DNA of 45,423 bases from Azolla pinnata. Its lineage: Eukaryota; Streptophyta; Polypodiopsida; Salviniales; Salviniaceae. The stretch is from assembly GCA_037176905.1 (NCBI GenBank), contig JBBBWG010031264.1:578-46000 (forward strand), in the 5' to 3' direction. A program made the translations under genes and the position numbers. The notes beneath the pieces are model-generated. The model was given only the letters and a program-made list of their open reading frames with translations, searched no databases and was not told where the DNA came from. Position 1 is the first letter of the stretch. Each line of letters begins with the position of its first letter. Positions 23,501 to 35,200 of the stretch are shown here, piece after piece.

Positions 23501-24195
23501 AAACCCGTTTTCCTGTCCATATCTCCGCCATGGTGAGGACCCGAAAAACCAGTTTTCCTGTCCATATCTCCGCCATGATGAGGACCAGAAAACCCAGACT
23601 TTCTCTCATAATCTCCACCGGAAAATCCAGTCTTCCTGTCTAGATCGCCGCCTCCATGAGGACCTGAAAATCCTGTCTTCCGCTCATACTCTCCACTAGG
23701 TGGCCCATAAAACCCCGATTTCCTTTGGTAATCGCCTCCAGCAGGTCCTGAAAACCCTGTTTTCATGTCGTGGGGATCATTTGGTCCGGAAAATCCAGAT
23801 TTGCGCTCGAATTGCTCCGAAGGGGGGCCCGAAAAGCCTGTTTTCCTGTCGTAAGACTCGGAGGGAGGCCCCGAGAACCCGGTCTTTCTGTCGTACGGAT
23901 CAGATGGGGGCCCAGAGAAGCCTGTTTTCCTGTCATAAGGTCCGGGGGGAGGTCCAGAATGGCCTGGTTTTCTGTCGAAGGGGTGAAGATCGTTGGAAGA
24001 AGGAGCGGTCGGGGGAGGGGCGGACGAGAATCCGGTCTTGCGGATCCTCTCGGGCGGAGGAGCGACGGATGAAGAGGAGGAGAAGCCGAGCTTCCTGTCG
24101 TGGGAAGAAGGGAGGTCGTCGAGGTCGTCGTGTTTCCGTTTGTGGTCGATACGATCGTTGAGCGGGGGAGGGAGGGGGATGTCTTCGTCGCCCAT
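17574..24195 (-). CDS. two-KH-domain RNA-binding protein, FUBP/At4g10070-like
   Basis: Probable nuclear single-stranded nucleic-acid binder. Exons in transcript order: 24195-23325, 22319-22192, 22078-21893, 21599-21504, 21412-21341, 21266-21156, 18833-17574; about 907 residues, all joins in phase. Residues ~1-290 are disordered and hold about 14 copies of a (D/E)xRKTGFSGP-type motif. KH1 (~328-395) has the GKGG loop at 339-342. KH2 (~420-488) has GRGG at 433-436. The last exon codes ~419 residues almost entirely of Gln, Gly, Tyr, Ser and Pro, a prion-like tail. The 2.3-kb intron before it may hide another exon. A GTGAGT donor near 19114 was examined, but no matching acceptor keeps phase. The start is the ATG at 24195, followed by MGDEDIPLPPPLNDR, as in plant relatives. 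Confidence 0.9.
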
Positions 24196-24275
24196 GGCGA
24201 ACGGCGAACGGCGAACGGCGAACAGCGATGGCGAAGGCGATGGCGATGGCGATGGCAGCAGAAGCAGGAGGAGCA

Positions 24276-24288
24276 GAAAAACCCTAAT
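24276..24288 (-). promoter_or_regulatory. telo-box-like element in the KH-gene leader
   Basis: AAACCCTAA on the plus strand (TTAGGGTTT on the gene strand), about 85 bp upstream of the KH-gene ATG. Telo-boxes are frequent near starts of plant genes for translation and RNA handling. Position and sequence fit, but activity is inferred. Confidence 0.4.
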
Positions 24289-24306
24289 TTTGGTTTCTGC
24301 GTTTTC

Positions 24307-24318
24307 TGTGGATATTTT

Positions 24319-24350
<32 letters not shown>

Positions 24351-24352
24351 TC
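24307..24352. repeat. GA/CT tract upstream of the KH gene
   Basis: A run of GA dinucleotides with an AAAG break, 110-160 bp upstream of the ATG. It is CT-rich on the gene strand, which fits a leader or a GAGA-type promoter element. Confidence 0.6.
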
Positions 24353-24389
24353 TTGGGTTCGAATCCTGACAACGCATCTGTTCTACGTG

Positions 24390-25110
24390 CATACATACAT
24401 ACATACATGTTCTCTCAATTTCGTATGTATGTATGTGTGCATGTATGTGTTGGTCTATGGATGTATATGTGTGTATCTATGTATGTATGTATGTATGTAT
24501 GTACGCATGTAGCATGTATGTGTTGGTCTATGGATGTATATGTGTGTATGTATGTATGTATGTATGTATGTATGTGTGTATGTAGCATGTATGTGTTGAT
24601 CTATGGATGTGTATGTGTGCATGTCAATGTATGTATGTATGCATGTGTGTGTATGTATGTCTGTAGCATGTATGTGTTGGTCTAAGGATGTATATGTGTG
24701 TTGTCAATGTATGTGTGTGTGTGTGTCTGTAGCATGTATGTGTTGGTCTAAGGATGTATATGTGTGTATGTCAATGTATGTATGTATGTATGTATGTATG
24801 TATGTAGCATGTATGTGTTGTTCAATGGATGTATATGTGCGTATGTCAATGTATGTATGCATGTATGTATGTCTGTAGCATGTATGTGTTGGTCTATGGA
24901 TGTATATGTGTGTATGTCAATGTATGTATGTATGTGTTGGTCTATGGATGCATGTGTGCGTGTGTCAATGTATGCATGTATGTATGTGTTGTTCTATGGA
25001 TGTATGTGTGTGTATGTATGTATGCATAAGTCAATGTATGTATGTATGTGTTGGTCTAGGATGTATGTATGTATGTGTTGGTCTAGGATGTATGTGTGTG
25101 CATATGTGGC
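24390..25110. repeat. ATGT-rich higher-order repeat array
   Basis: About 700 bp of (ATGT)n interspersed with a recurring block of TAGCATGTATGTGTTGGTCT, then ATGGATGTATATGTGTG. Roughly ten blocks can be picked out at irregular spacing, so it is a higher-order array and not a simple microsatellite. Long Met/Tyr/Val/Cys open frames across it are by-products. It lies upstream of the KH-domain gene. Confidence 0.88.
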
Positions 25111-25120
25111 AATCCATGCT

Positions 25121-27480
25121 GACATAGAACGTAGCTTCTGGTTTTTACAAACACGAATGTAAGTTTGCAAACGTTTGCGAATGTTATGTGTGTTTTTTTT
25201 CGAGAAAAAATTTATCCTGCCTTTTCTTCCTTTCCTTTGAGAAAAATTTAATCTGTTTTTCTTAAATTTTCGATATTTTTTTCGATTTGCCATTCTTCTG
25301 GTCTCAACCGTACTTTTCTTGTTGGAGATTTGTCAGCCTCAAATGCTCGAATCGTTCTCGATTGAGTTTGCAACTTGCAAAAGTATGGTTCGTTCTATGC
25401 TCACAAACACGGGCACACATACAACAAGCATCCATAGATCAACACGTGCACACATGTTCCCTCATGTTAGAAGGAAGAGATTGTGCGTATTGATCTATGG
25501 ATGTATGCATGTACGTCTGCATGCATGTGAAAATATGCATGTAAGCATGGATTGATTGATGTATGGATGGAGGATGGCACTTTCTACTAGCTATTTGTCC
25601 TCTGATTCATGCGCGCATACATGTGTATATCGCTTCAAACCATAGATCGGTGCATATATATGCAATGCACACATACATGTATGTCAAACAGAAAAGATTT
25701 GTATGTATATATGCATGGATGGATGGATGGCACATTTCTGTTAGATTCTCAGAACGAAGACTGTATCATGTTCCTTCCGATCACCTCTGTATGTATGCAT
25801 GCTGCATTTCTCCGTCTTTCCATCAATTTGTTCCACCAGGCACCATGGGTATGTTTTATCATCTCATCCCTGTTTGATTGTTTATCTAGTGCGATCCTTT
25901 TGTTTTTTAATTAACAAGGATGAGCGAAGAAAAAAGCGTAGTTGTATGTAGTTCTACCTAGGTGTCCTGTTAACCAAACTATATAGAAGGGGGACCTTTT
26001 TTTTCTATATCTTGTAGAATTCCATGTGTTGCAGTAATGCTACAATGGAGTCGCCTGTAATTTCCTCTAATTGGCCCTGCAACATAGAAACCATTTCCAG
26101 CCAAATTGTCTGGTGGGGTTTTCCCTTACCCTTCTGCATTTGCTCTTCCAAATCATCCACATAGTTATCGCACAAAATAGCTCCCAACGCATGGTTATTT
26201 CTTCTGTATAACTCTGACATGAAAAGGGACGCAGTGGGGGGCTATAAACTGCTCCCCTGTGGGTGCTCAACGCCTTACTACTCTCTCGAGAACTCTCAAA
26301 CAATGTTGCCACTGTCGTTAATAAAGGTGCCCAGATAGCCGATCCCCGTGCTACTAATATTTCTATTCTTGAATGTGCAAAGATCTTAAGAATGCATTTC
26401 CATACCTCTCAAACATATATACATTCCCACAAACAATGTTGCAATATCCATAGTTTGTGACTGCAACGAGGACGATGGTAAATGTTAAACATCCAGGGTC
26501 CCACGCAAGATTTGTGTGTGTTAACTGCCACTGAAGGGTAACTATTTTTTCTGAGCATGTGCCCCTTTCCATATTCTGCGCCATTAATCGTGGATGAATT
26601 CAACGTGAAGACCATTCGCTTCCTAATGTACCGTTCCAGAGCATGCGCATGTATCAACTGCCATCTTATCCCTGTGTATTGCAGCCTTGTTTTGGTAATC
26701 TTGGCCTTTGGATGATGATAACAAATTATTGTTTTTGAAACCCATGGTGAGATAGCATATGATGCAATGATTCTGTCGCATGGCTATGGTTTATGGTCGC
26801 ATTACGATGAAAATGTTCACGATAAGTGATAACTAGCGGGGCATATCCATGGATGGTCGGGGCTTGTGGTAGGATTTTTTAGGGTAAAGAAACGATTAAA
26901 CAGCTTGACGGAGAACAATTAAGCAAGCTGATTCAAGCACTAAGTGCTCGTGCAAAAACCGGATTTACCCCGCCATTTCCATAGACACAAATTCTGGAGC
27001 TCTTCGTCGAGATGAAAGAGCCCACGATCCAGGTAAAGGACTGCTCCGGGGGGGGGGCGGGGCGGCGAATCTCATAAAACTCTGCTTTCTATCTTCCCAA
27101 AGTTGACTTTTGATGCTTCGAGATGCACCTCCTTTAATAACGACAGCTCATTTCTAGTTGCGATGCAGGAATCGACAGTGGCTTTCCCAGCAGAGGGCCA
27201 TTGCTGATCTCCATCACTGGCATCCCGAAATCGCAAGCGGCTGTGTCGAGACACCGACTGTCTCTGCAGTTATTATATGTACTCCTTCGTCCCAAGCAGC
27301 CGACTCCTTTCGCACCGCAGGTCATAACTTTGAGCCGGAACAGTACAGAATAAAAAAAAAGCGCGCCGTGTTCGGAAGCCGTTCTCGTTCGCAACAGTCG
27401 GACGCTCGAAAACCTTCGCTCGATCAGCAGCTCTCGGAATCGGGGGGTTATCGACATCTGCCGATTTCATTCGCCAGCTA
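25121..27480. other. intergenic stretch between divergent genes, nothing firm
   Basis: No gene could be supported. The sequence around 26000-26660 has several short minus-strand frames that might be decayed mobile-element coding sequence, but no complete motif was found. A short G-tract lies near 27048-27065. Confidence 0.45.
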
Positions 27481-27501
27481 GAAAGCCAAGCCGGGTCATG
27501 T

Positions 27502-27589
27502 TGATAAGAGCACCGGCTTATACAGGTATCAGCCGGGGCCATTTTGATAAGAGCAGCAGCTTATACTATGATAAGAGCAACAGCTTATA
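27502..27589. promoter_or_regulatory. three GATAAG...CTTATA imperfect palindromes
   Basis: A 21-bp motif TGATAAGAGC-N-ncnGCTTATA occurs at 27502-27522, 27545-27565 and 27569-27589. GATAAG is the plant I-box/GATA-factor core, and each motif ends in CTTAT, so it reads similarly on both strands. It sits about 1.65 kb upstream of the callose synthase ATG. A regulatory role is inferred. Confidence 0.4.
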
Positions 27590-27598
27590 CTGCTGCAA

Positions 27599-27690
27599 TT
27601 CTGCAAGAGAAGAGAAGAAGAAGAGAAGAAGAAGAAGAAGAAGAAGAAGAAAAAGAGGAGAGAGAAGAAGAAGAAGAAGAGGACATGGAA
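27599..27690. repeat. GAA-rich tract
   Basis: About 90 bp of nearly pure purine, dominated by GAA units. It lies directly downstream of the GATAAG palindromes and upstream of the callose synthase gene. Confidence 0.8.
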
Positions 27691-28079
27691 GCAGGCGTGG
27701 AGGAATCTCCTCCTTCCTTTCTTCCCTTTTCCCCTCTTTTCCCTTTCTCCCTCGCTAGGGCCTTTCTCGCCTCGAGCTTTCCTCCCATGTGGACTGCTGA
27801 TTCATCCTCTTTCCCTGCTCCTCCCTGCTTCAGTTGAGCCTTATCTCTTTCACTGCAAGCGCCTCTTCTTTCGCACGGAGATGGGAAGCTGGAGCGAGCA
27901 AGGAAGTGGCAGAAAAGACCGGAGGACCGTGACAGAGTCAGAGAGCTCCCCCCCCCCGCCCCCATTTCTCCATAGCCAGGGCCACCATATTCTGCTGTTG
28001 CGGAGAATAGCTTCTGCTGCTCATGATTATGTATGAGGAATCTCTGGGGAGAAGTCAGATGTAGAAAATCCGAGCTCTG

Positions 28080-28990
28080 GGCTTCCGACTGCTGATGGTA
28101 GGAGCCATTTGATGTGAATCTGAGGAATTCCATGTGAGATCGATGCCGAAAACTTGGATCTTTATGCTTCTTTCTATTTGCTGGAGGAATCTGAATCTGT
28201 GACCGAGGAATTCGACGCGAGGTCGATATATATCGAAGATTCGACCTGTATGTTTCTTTCTACTGCGGATTGTACGAGGGATCCGAATCTGTGACTCTTG
28301 AGGAATCTCATGTGAAATTGATGCGGAAGATTCGATTTATAGGCTTCTACTGCTGATTATATGAGGAATCCAATGTGAAATCGATGCAGAAGATTCGGTC
28401 TCTATGCTTTTCCAGCTGATTACATGATGAATCCGATGCAACTTGGATGTGAAATCGATGCCGAAAATTCGATGTTTATGCTTCTACTGCTGATTATATG
28501 ATGAGCCTGATGTGGACCTTTAGGCTTCTACTGCTGATTTATACGAGGAATCCAATGTGAAATCGACACAGAAAATTTGGTCTCTGCACTTCCCCAGATG
28601 ATTATTTGATGAAACTGATGTGAATCAGATGGGAATCCGGTGTCGAAATCGATGTCGAAAATTCGATGCTTATGCTTCTACTGCTGATTATATGATGTGC
28701 GAGAAAATTCTATCTTTGCACATCTCCAGCTGATCGATGATGGTATGATGAATTTGAGGAATCCCATGTGAGTGCTGGAAAGTTGATCTTTGCGCCGATC
28801 GATGGTACGATGGATCTGATGTGAATCCGAGGAATGTGATGCAAATGAAGTCCGTGATTACGAGCATTTTGTGCAGGCTGATTGTGTTTATTCGCGGGGC
28901 ACCTGATGTGAAGTGAATCCGAGCGAAATCTGATGCGGAATCGATGCAGAATCTCGAAGACTAAACAATTCGATCTTTATGCTTCTGCTG
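28080..28990 (+). repeat. degenerate repeat array upstream of the callose synthase gene
   Basis: At least eight diverged copies of a unit with GTGAAATCGATGCAGAA, then ATTCG, then TTTATGCTTCTACTGCTGAT and GAGGAATCC. Cores lie near 28137, 28216, 28314, 28377, 28451, 28558, 28643 and 28940. Spacing is about 65-105 bp except for a longer gap before the last. It ends about 240 bp before the callose synthase ATG, so it is either promoter or leader. Confidence 0.75.
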
Positions 28991-29232
28991 CCGGCCCGAT
29001 TCCACGGTGACGAATCCGGTGTTTATAAATCTCAGGAATGTGGAGGATGATTCGATCGTTACGGAGGAAATAACGGGCAAAGAAGGAACCGGTTGCAAAT
29101 TTCCAAAGCCCTGGTGATTCAGCCTGTTGCATCGATTGCATCATTCTGTGTCCGAATCGGATCGGGATCGGAAAGTGGAGAATCGGAGCGTGTGCAAGGA
29201 ACGCATTTGGTAGGTAAAGAAAACAAAACAAA

Positions 29233-32200
29233 ATGGGGGCGGGGGGCGAAGGAGAATCGGGGGAGGAATCTTCGTCGAGATTCCGTGCCTACAACATCGT
29301 TCAGCTCGATGAGGCCGCGGAGGACTATGATCTGCGAAGATTCCCGGCGGTGCGAGCTGCCATGGAGGCGCTTCAGGCGGTGGCAGAGCTCCCTCCACCG
29401 CCTCTTGCGGGGCTTTTTGCGATTCGAGACATGCTGGATTGGCTCGGGGCGTTCTTCGGATTCCAGCCCGATAACGTGAAGAATCAGCGAGAGCATATCG
29501 TGCTCCTCCTCGCGAATCGCCAGATGCAAGATTCCAAGGAGGGCAGCATGAGCTCTTCATTGTCGTCATCGTCTTCCTCCATCTCCGTCTATGCGCTGAA
29601 ACCGGAAGTGGCGGCTTCCCTGCGCAGGAAGCTGCTCCATAACTACCTCCTCTGGTGCTCCTTCGTGGGTTGCCGCCATAGCCTCTGGCTCCCCGACAGC
29701 ACCACCAACAGCAGCAAGAATCTGAAGAAGAATCTGGAAACGAAGAATCCGAAGAAGAAGAACAAGAATCGGATCGATTCCCAGCGCGAGCTGCTCTACT
29801 TGTGCCTCTACCTTCTCATCTGGGGCGAGGCCGCGAACCTCCGCTTCATGCCCGAGTGCCTCTGCTTCCTCTTCCACCACATGGCTATGGAGATGAATGC
29901 TCTGATCGAGGGCCGACGATTCCGCAACAACAACAACAACAACAACAACGCATCATCGAGCGCAAGCAATACTCCGTACTCGTTCGGGCCCAACAACTTC
30001 TTGAACAAGGTGATCAAGCCCATCTACGGCGCGGTGAAGCAGGAGGCCGATTCGGCGGCGGGAGGCCGGATGCCGCATTCGTGCTGGCGCAACTACGACG
30101 ACATGAACGAGTTCTTCTGGTCGCCCGAGTGCTTCGCGAGCCTGTCGTGGCCTCCCGATCCCGGGGCCGACTATCTGAATCCGCGAGCACCGACGATGGA
30201 GATGGGGAAGCTCGATCCCGAAGCAGCTCGGGAGTCTAGCCAGAGGCAGCAGAGAAGGGCGAAGAAGAAGAGCGCGGTGGGGGGGAAGGTCGGGTTCGTG
30301 GAGCAGCGCTCGTTCTGGAACGCGTTCCGCAGCTTCGACCGGCTCTGGACGGGCCTCGTGCTCATGATGCAGGCGATGGTGATCGTGGCGTTCCGCGGCG
30401 ACGGCGTGCCGTGGCGTGTTGTGCGAGACCGAGATTCGCAGCTGGCGCTGCTCAGCGTCTTCGTCACGTGGCCGGTGCTGAGGCTGCTGCAGGCGGTGCT
30501 CGACTTCGGGATGCAGTATAGCCTCATCTCTGGTTCCAGCTCTGCTTCATCTGCGTCACCATCATCGGCGACCGATGCATCGCCAGCAGATGCTTCGGCA
30601 ACAGCTGCATCGAGCCGGAGGAGTTGGAGGAGCTGGAAGTGGAACTGGAACTGGAGCTGGGGCTTGAAGCAGAGGAGGAGGTGGAAGAAGAAGAAGGGCG
30701 CGAGTCTCGTCGGGTTGAGGATGGTACTGAAGATGGCAGTCGCCGCGGGCTGGACCGCGGTGTTCTACGTGCTGCTCTCCCGGATCCAACGGCAGAGGGA
30801 CGCCGACGGCGACTGGTCGGCCGCGGCCGATCTCCGGCTCCTCCAGTTCCTCGAGGCGCTCTCGGTCTACGTTCTGCCCGAGCTTCTGGCCGCGCTCCTC
30901 CTCCCTGTGCCCTGGCTCCGCAACGCGGTCGAGAGGTCCGACTGGGCCCTCGTCCACGCGCTGACCTGGTGGTTTCAGACCCGGCTCTTTGTCGGCCGCG
31001 GCCTGCGCCAGGGGGCGCTCGGCACCCTGCGCTACACCGCCTTCTGGCTCGCCGTGCTCGCCGCCAAGTTCTCCTTCAGCTACTTCCTCGAGGTGAGCTT
31101 GTGTGTCGCGAAACAGGTAGCGCAGAGCTAGCTGTTGTGTGTATAGATAGAGGGGGGGGGCAAGCGACAGTGTTAGTTATGGCCGGCCGATCGAAAGCTT
31201 AGGAACCGGTCTTTGCAAGGCTGATTTGAAATGGTTTACCAGTGGGGGTAGGATGAGTGGGAAAAACCGATTCTCTTAGGAAAATTTGGGACACACCTAG
31301 GCATATACGGTCGCTAGATAGGCGTGAACACACCTAGTGGTCAATCAAGCCGGTCAGAGTCAGAGAGCCCTACAAATTCTAGCTATCTTAAAGTAAGCAG
31401 CGACTAGTTATGTCTGTTGCGGTACCTTGAGATGCTGTCGGTCTCGAACAAGCTCTCTTGGTGAGGTTTAGGCTCTCTATCATCGGATCGGTACCTGTGT
31501 GTGCGTCTGAGCGCTGGATCGCTCGCAGGTGCGCCCGCTGGTGGAGCCGACGAGGGAGCTGCTGAGCGCGAGCTTCACGGGGCTGTACGCGTGGCACGAG
31601 TTCTTCTCGAACCGCAACCGCTTCCTGGTGGCGCTGCTGTGGGCGCCGGTGGCGCTGGTGTACGCGATGGACCTGCAGATCTGGTACGCGGTGTTCTCGG
31701 CGCTCGCGGGCGGGGTGGGGGGCCTCGCGAGCCACATCGGCGAGATCCGGAGCGTGGAGCAGTTCAAGCGGCGGTTCCCGTTCTTCGCGAGCGCGGTCGG
31801 CTTCCACCTGCTGCCAGACCCGGCCGTGTTCGCGCGCGGGGGGCGGACGACGACGAGGGGGACGAGGGCGCATTCGCACCCGCTCGTGGGCCTCGTTCGG
31901 GACGCGATCGCGCGGCTCAACCTCCGCTACGGCTTCGCCACCAAGGCGTACAAGCGGTTCGAGGGCAGCACGCTGCAGTCGCGCCGGTTCGCGGTGCTCT
32001 GGAACGCGGTCGTGCGCAGCCTGCGCGAGGAGGACGCGGTGAGCGACCGCGAGGCGTGGCTGCTCGCGCTGCCCGACCCGCCCGCGCCCGGCGTGTCGGT
32101 CATGCAGTGGCCCGCGGTGCTGCTCGCCAACGAGCTCCTCGTCGCCCTCGGCTTCGCGCGCAGATCCGCTTCTGCTTCTGCTTCTGCCTCTTCTGCTCCT

Positions 32201-35200
32201 GCTTCTGCTGCTTCTGCTGGCGCCGCCGCCGCCGAGGATCGCAAGCTGTGGGCCAAGATCTGCAAGAGCGAGTACCGCAGATGCGCAGTTGTCGAGTGCT
32301 TCGAGCGCGCCCGATTCGTGCTCGCTCGCGTCCTCGACGAGCGCAGCGCGGAGCACGCGATCGTCGAGCACCTGTTCGACGGCGTGCGTCGGCACGCCGC
32401 GCAACGCACCTTCTGCGCCGCCTACCGCGTCGCCGAGCTCGAGGCTGTTCACACGCGGCTCGTTGCGCTCGTGAACGCGCTGCTCGCCGCCCGAACCCGC
32501 GGCGACGACGGCATTCCCCGCGTCGTCGCCGCGCTCCAGGACCTCTACGACGTGCTCACCAGGGACCTCATCAGGGACCGCAACTACTTGGACTCCTTCT
32601 TCTTCTTCTTCGGCAGCGGCAAGGTCAGCCTCCCCTTCCCTCCCTCAGTTCCTCACCAATCTTTCTTTCTCTCTGTCTTTCTTGCTTGCTTGCTGTTTTG
32701 TCCCTTCGCAAATGTATGCATGCTTTTTGTCTTAGAAACCATGTGACGATGCATACAGAAACCGAAACAAAAGAAAGAAAAAAAAAAAACCAAGCCTTAC
32801 GATCGATCGATCGAAACTGCTTTGAAAGTAGCAATGTCGCAGCAGTGTCAACCTTTTGTGAGGTGGCTGCAGTATGAGATGACCTGAATCGAACTGATTG
32901 TCCAACAAAAGAATATGATTGGGAAAAATTTTGCGTCTATCATGCAATATGTGTGTGTGTGTGTGTGTGTGCATGTGTGTGTTAGAGTTACTCAAGAAAA
33001 AGCCACCATCCCTAAGCTCGAGTTAAATATCATAGACCTAAGTTACCTCAAATAATTAAACCCAAGCTTTATATGCTAGGGTTCATAAAACTTTTTTATC
33101 ACCTTCAATGAAAAACCCATTGAAAAGCCAAGTCCCCATAGAACATGGTTTGAAAAAAAAAATCTCCCTTTGCCTTACATATATATGTTAAGATACTCTA
33201 GAAAGCCTGTCAAATAAGCGTAAATGCTCATCAAAGCTCTAGCTATACCATATATACCCAATATATTACAGAGAATAATTTTATATGTTGGGGTTGGTAA
33301 ATTAAACTCTTATCACTTTCAATGAAAAACCTTTTGAAAAGCCAAGTTCCCATCGAAGATGTTCCCTTTGCCTTACACATATATATGTTGAGATACTCTA
33401 AAAAGCCCGTCAAATAAGCATAAATGTTCATCAAAGCTCTGCCTATACCACATATACTTGATATGTTGTAAAGAATAATCTTATATGTTAGGGTTGGTAA
33501 AAAAAACTCTATCACCTTGAATGAAAAACTCATGTAAAAGCCAGGTTCCCATCGAACATGTTCCCTTCGCCTTACATATATATATGTTGAGATACTGTAG
33601 TAAGCTTGTCAAATAAGTAAAATATTCATCGAAGCTCTGGCAATACCACATATACCTGATATACTACAAAGAATAATCTTATATGTTTGGGGTTAGTAAA
33701 AAAGAACTCTATCACCTTCAATGAAAAACCCATTCAAAAGCCAGGTTCCCATCAAAACATGTTCCCTTTGCCTTACATATATATGTCGAGATACTCTAGA
33801 AAGCCCGTCAAATAAGCATAAATGCTCATGAAAGCTTTGGCTCTACTGTAGAGAATAATCTTATATTGTCGGGGTTGGTAAAAGAAAATAAGGAAAAATC
33901 GATCGCGTTCGAAACGAACTCTGCTGCGGTAAGGAGCAAGAATCACACAGGTTTTTCTCGGTTCAACATACACACAGGCGAGAGGAGGCGGTGGCGAGCA
34001 GCAGCTGCTGTTCGTGAAGGCGGTGCGGCTGCCGGGGGCGGACGACGAGGAGTTCTTCTCGGGGCTGACGCGGCTGGCGGCGATCCTGACGACGCGCGAC
34101 TCGCTGGACGCGGTGCCGCGCAACGCGGGCGCGCGCCGCCGCATCGCCTTCTTCGCCAACTCGCTCTTCATGGACATGCCGCGGGCGCCGCCCGTGGCGC
34201 GCATGCGCGCCTTCAGCGTGCTCACGCCCTACTACAGCGAGGACGTGGCGTACTCGCGCGACCAGCTGCGCACGCCCAACGCCGACGGCATCACCGTGCT
34301 CTTCTACCTGCAGTCCGTGTTCCCCGACGAGTGGGAGAACTTCGTCGAGCGCATGGGATCTGGCTCCTCTGCAAGACCCTCCGCCGACGAGCTCTGGAAC
34401 GACAAGGACACGGCCCGCAAGCTCCGCATGTGGGCCTCGTACCGCGGCCAGACCCTCGCCCGCACCGTCCGCGGCATGAGCTACTACCAGACCGCCCTCG
34501 AAACGCTCGCCGCCCTCGACTCCGTCTCCGAGGTCAAGCACAGCTCCACGCCGCCGCCCGCTGTCGCTGACGCAGCCAAAGGCATGGTCATCAAGCCGAT
34601 ATAACCTTTTTTTCCCTTCTTCGTTTACAATCGAGTAGTCTGACCAATACAGATCAAGCAGTCTGACCAACACAGATCAAGTAGTCTGACCAAATATGGA
34701 TCAAGTAGTCTGACCAAATAGAGATCACGTAGTCTGACCAAATACTAGATCAAGTAGTCTGACCAAATAGAGATCACGTAGTGTGACCAAATACTAGATC
34801 AAGTAGTCTGAACAATATAGATCAAGTAGTCTGACCAACACAGATCAAGTAGTCTGACCAAATACAGATCAAGTAGTCTGACCAATACAGATCAAGTAGT
34901 CTGACCAAATACAGATCAAGCAGTCTGACCAAATACAGATCAAGCAGTCTGACCAATACAGATCAAGTAGTCTGACCAATATAGATGAAGTAGTTTGACC
35001 AAATACAGATCAAGTAGTCTGATCAAATACAGATCAAGTAGTCTGACCGAATGTAGATCAAGTAGTCAGACCTAATACAGATCAAGTAGTCTGACCAAAT
35101 ACAAATCAAGAAGTCTGACCAATACAAATCAAATAGTCTGACCAAATACAAATCAAGTTAGTCTCACCCAATACAGATCAAGTTAGTCTCACCCAATACA

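Noticed and set aside
24603..25162. Long Met/Tyr/Val/Cys open frames
   Set aside because: Translation of the ATGT array; pure repeat.
26005..26657. Possible retroelement coding remnants on the minus strand
   Set aside because: One frame has a Trp/Lys-rich stretch slightly like the tail of non-LTR elements, but it is short, interrupted and lacks any catalytic motif.
27585..28133. 182-codon minus-strand open frame
   Set aside because: Poly-Ser tail from the GAA tract and no recognisable domain; it lies in the callose synthase upstream region.
31388..32452. 354-codon minus-strand and 458-codon plus-strand alternative frames over callose synthase exon 2
   Set aside because: Long open frames on all strands are expected in such GC-rich exons. 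They are Arg-rich with no family features, while the callose synthase frame is conserved.
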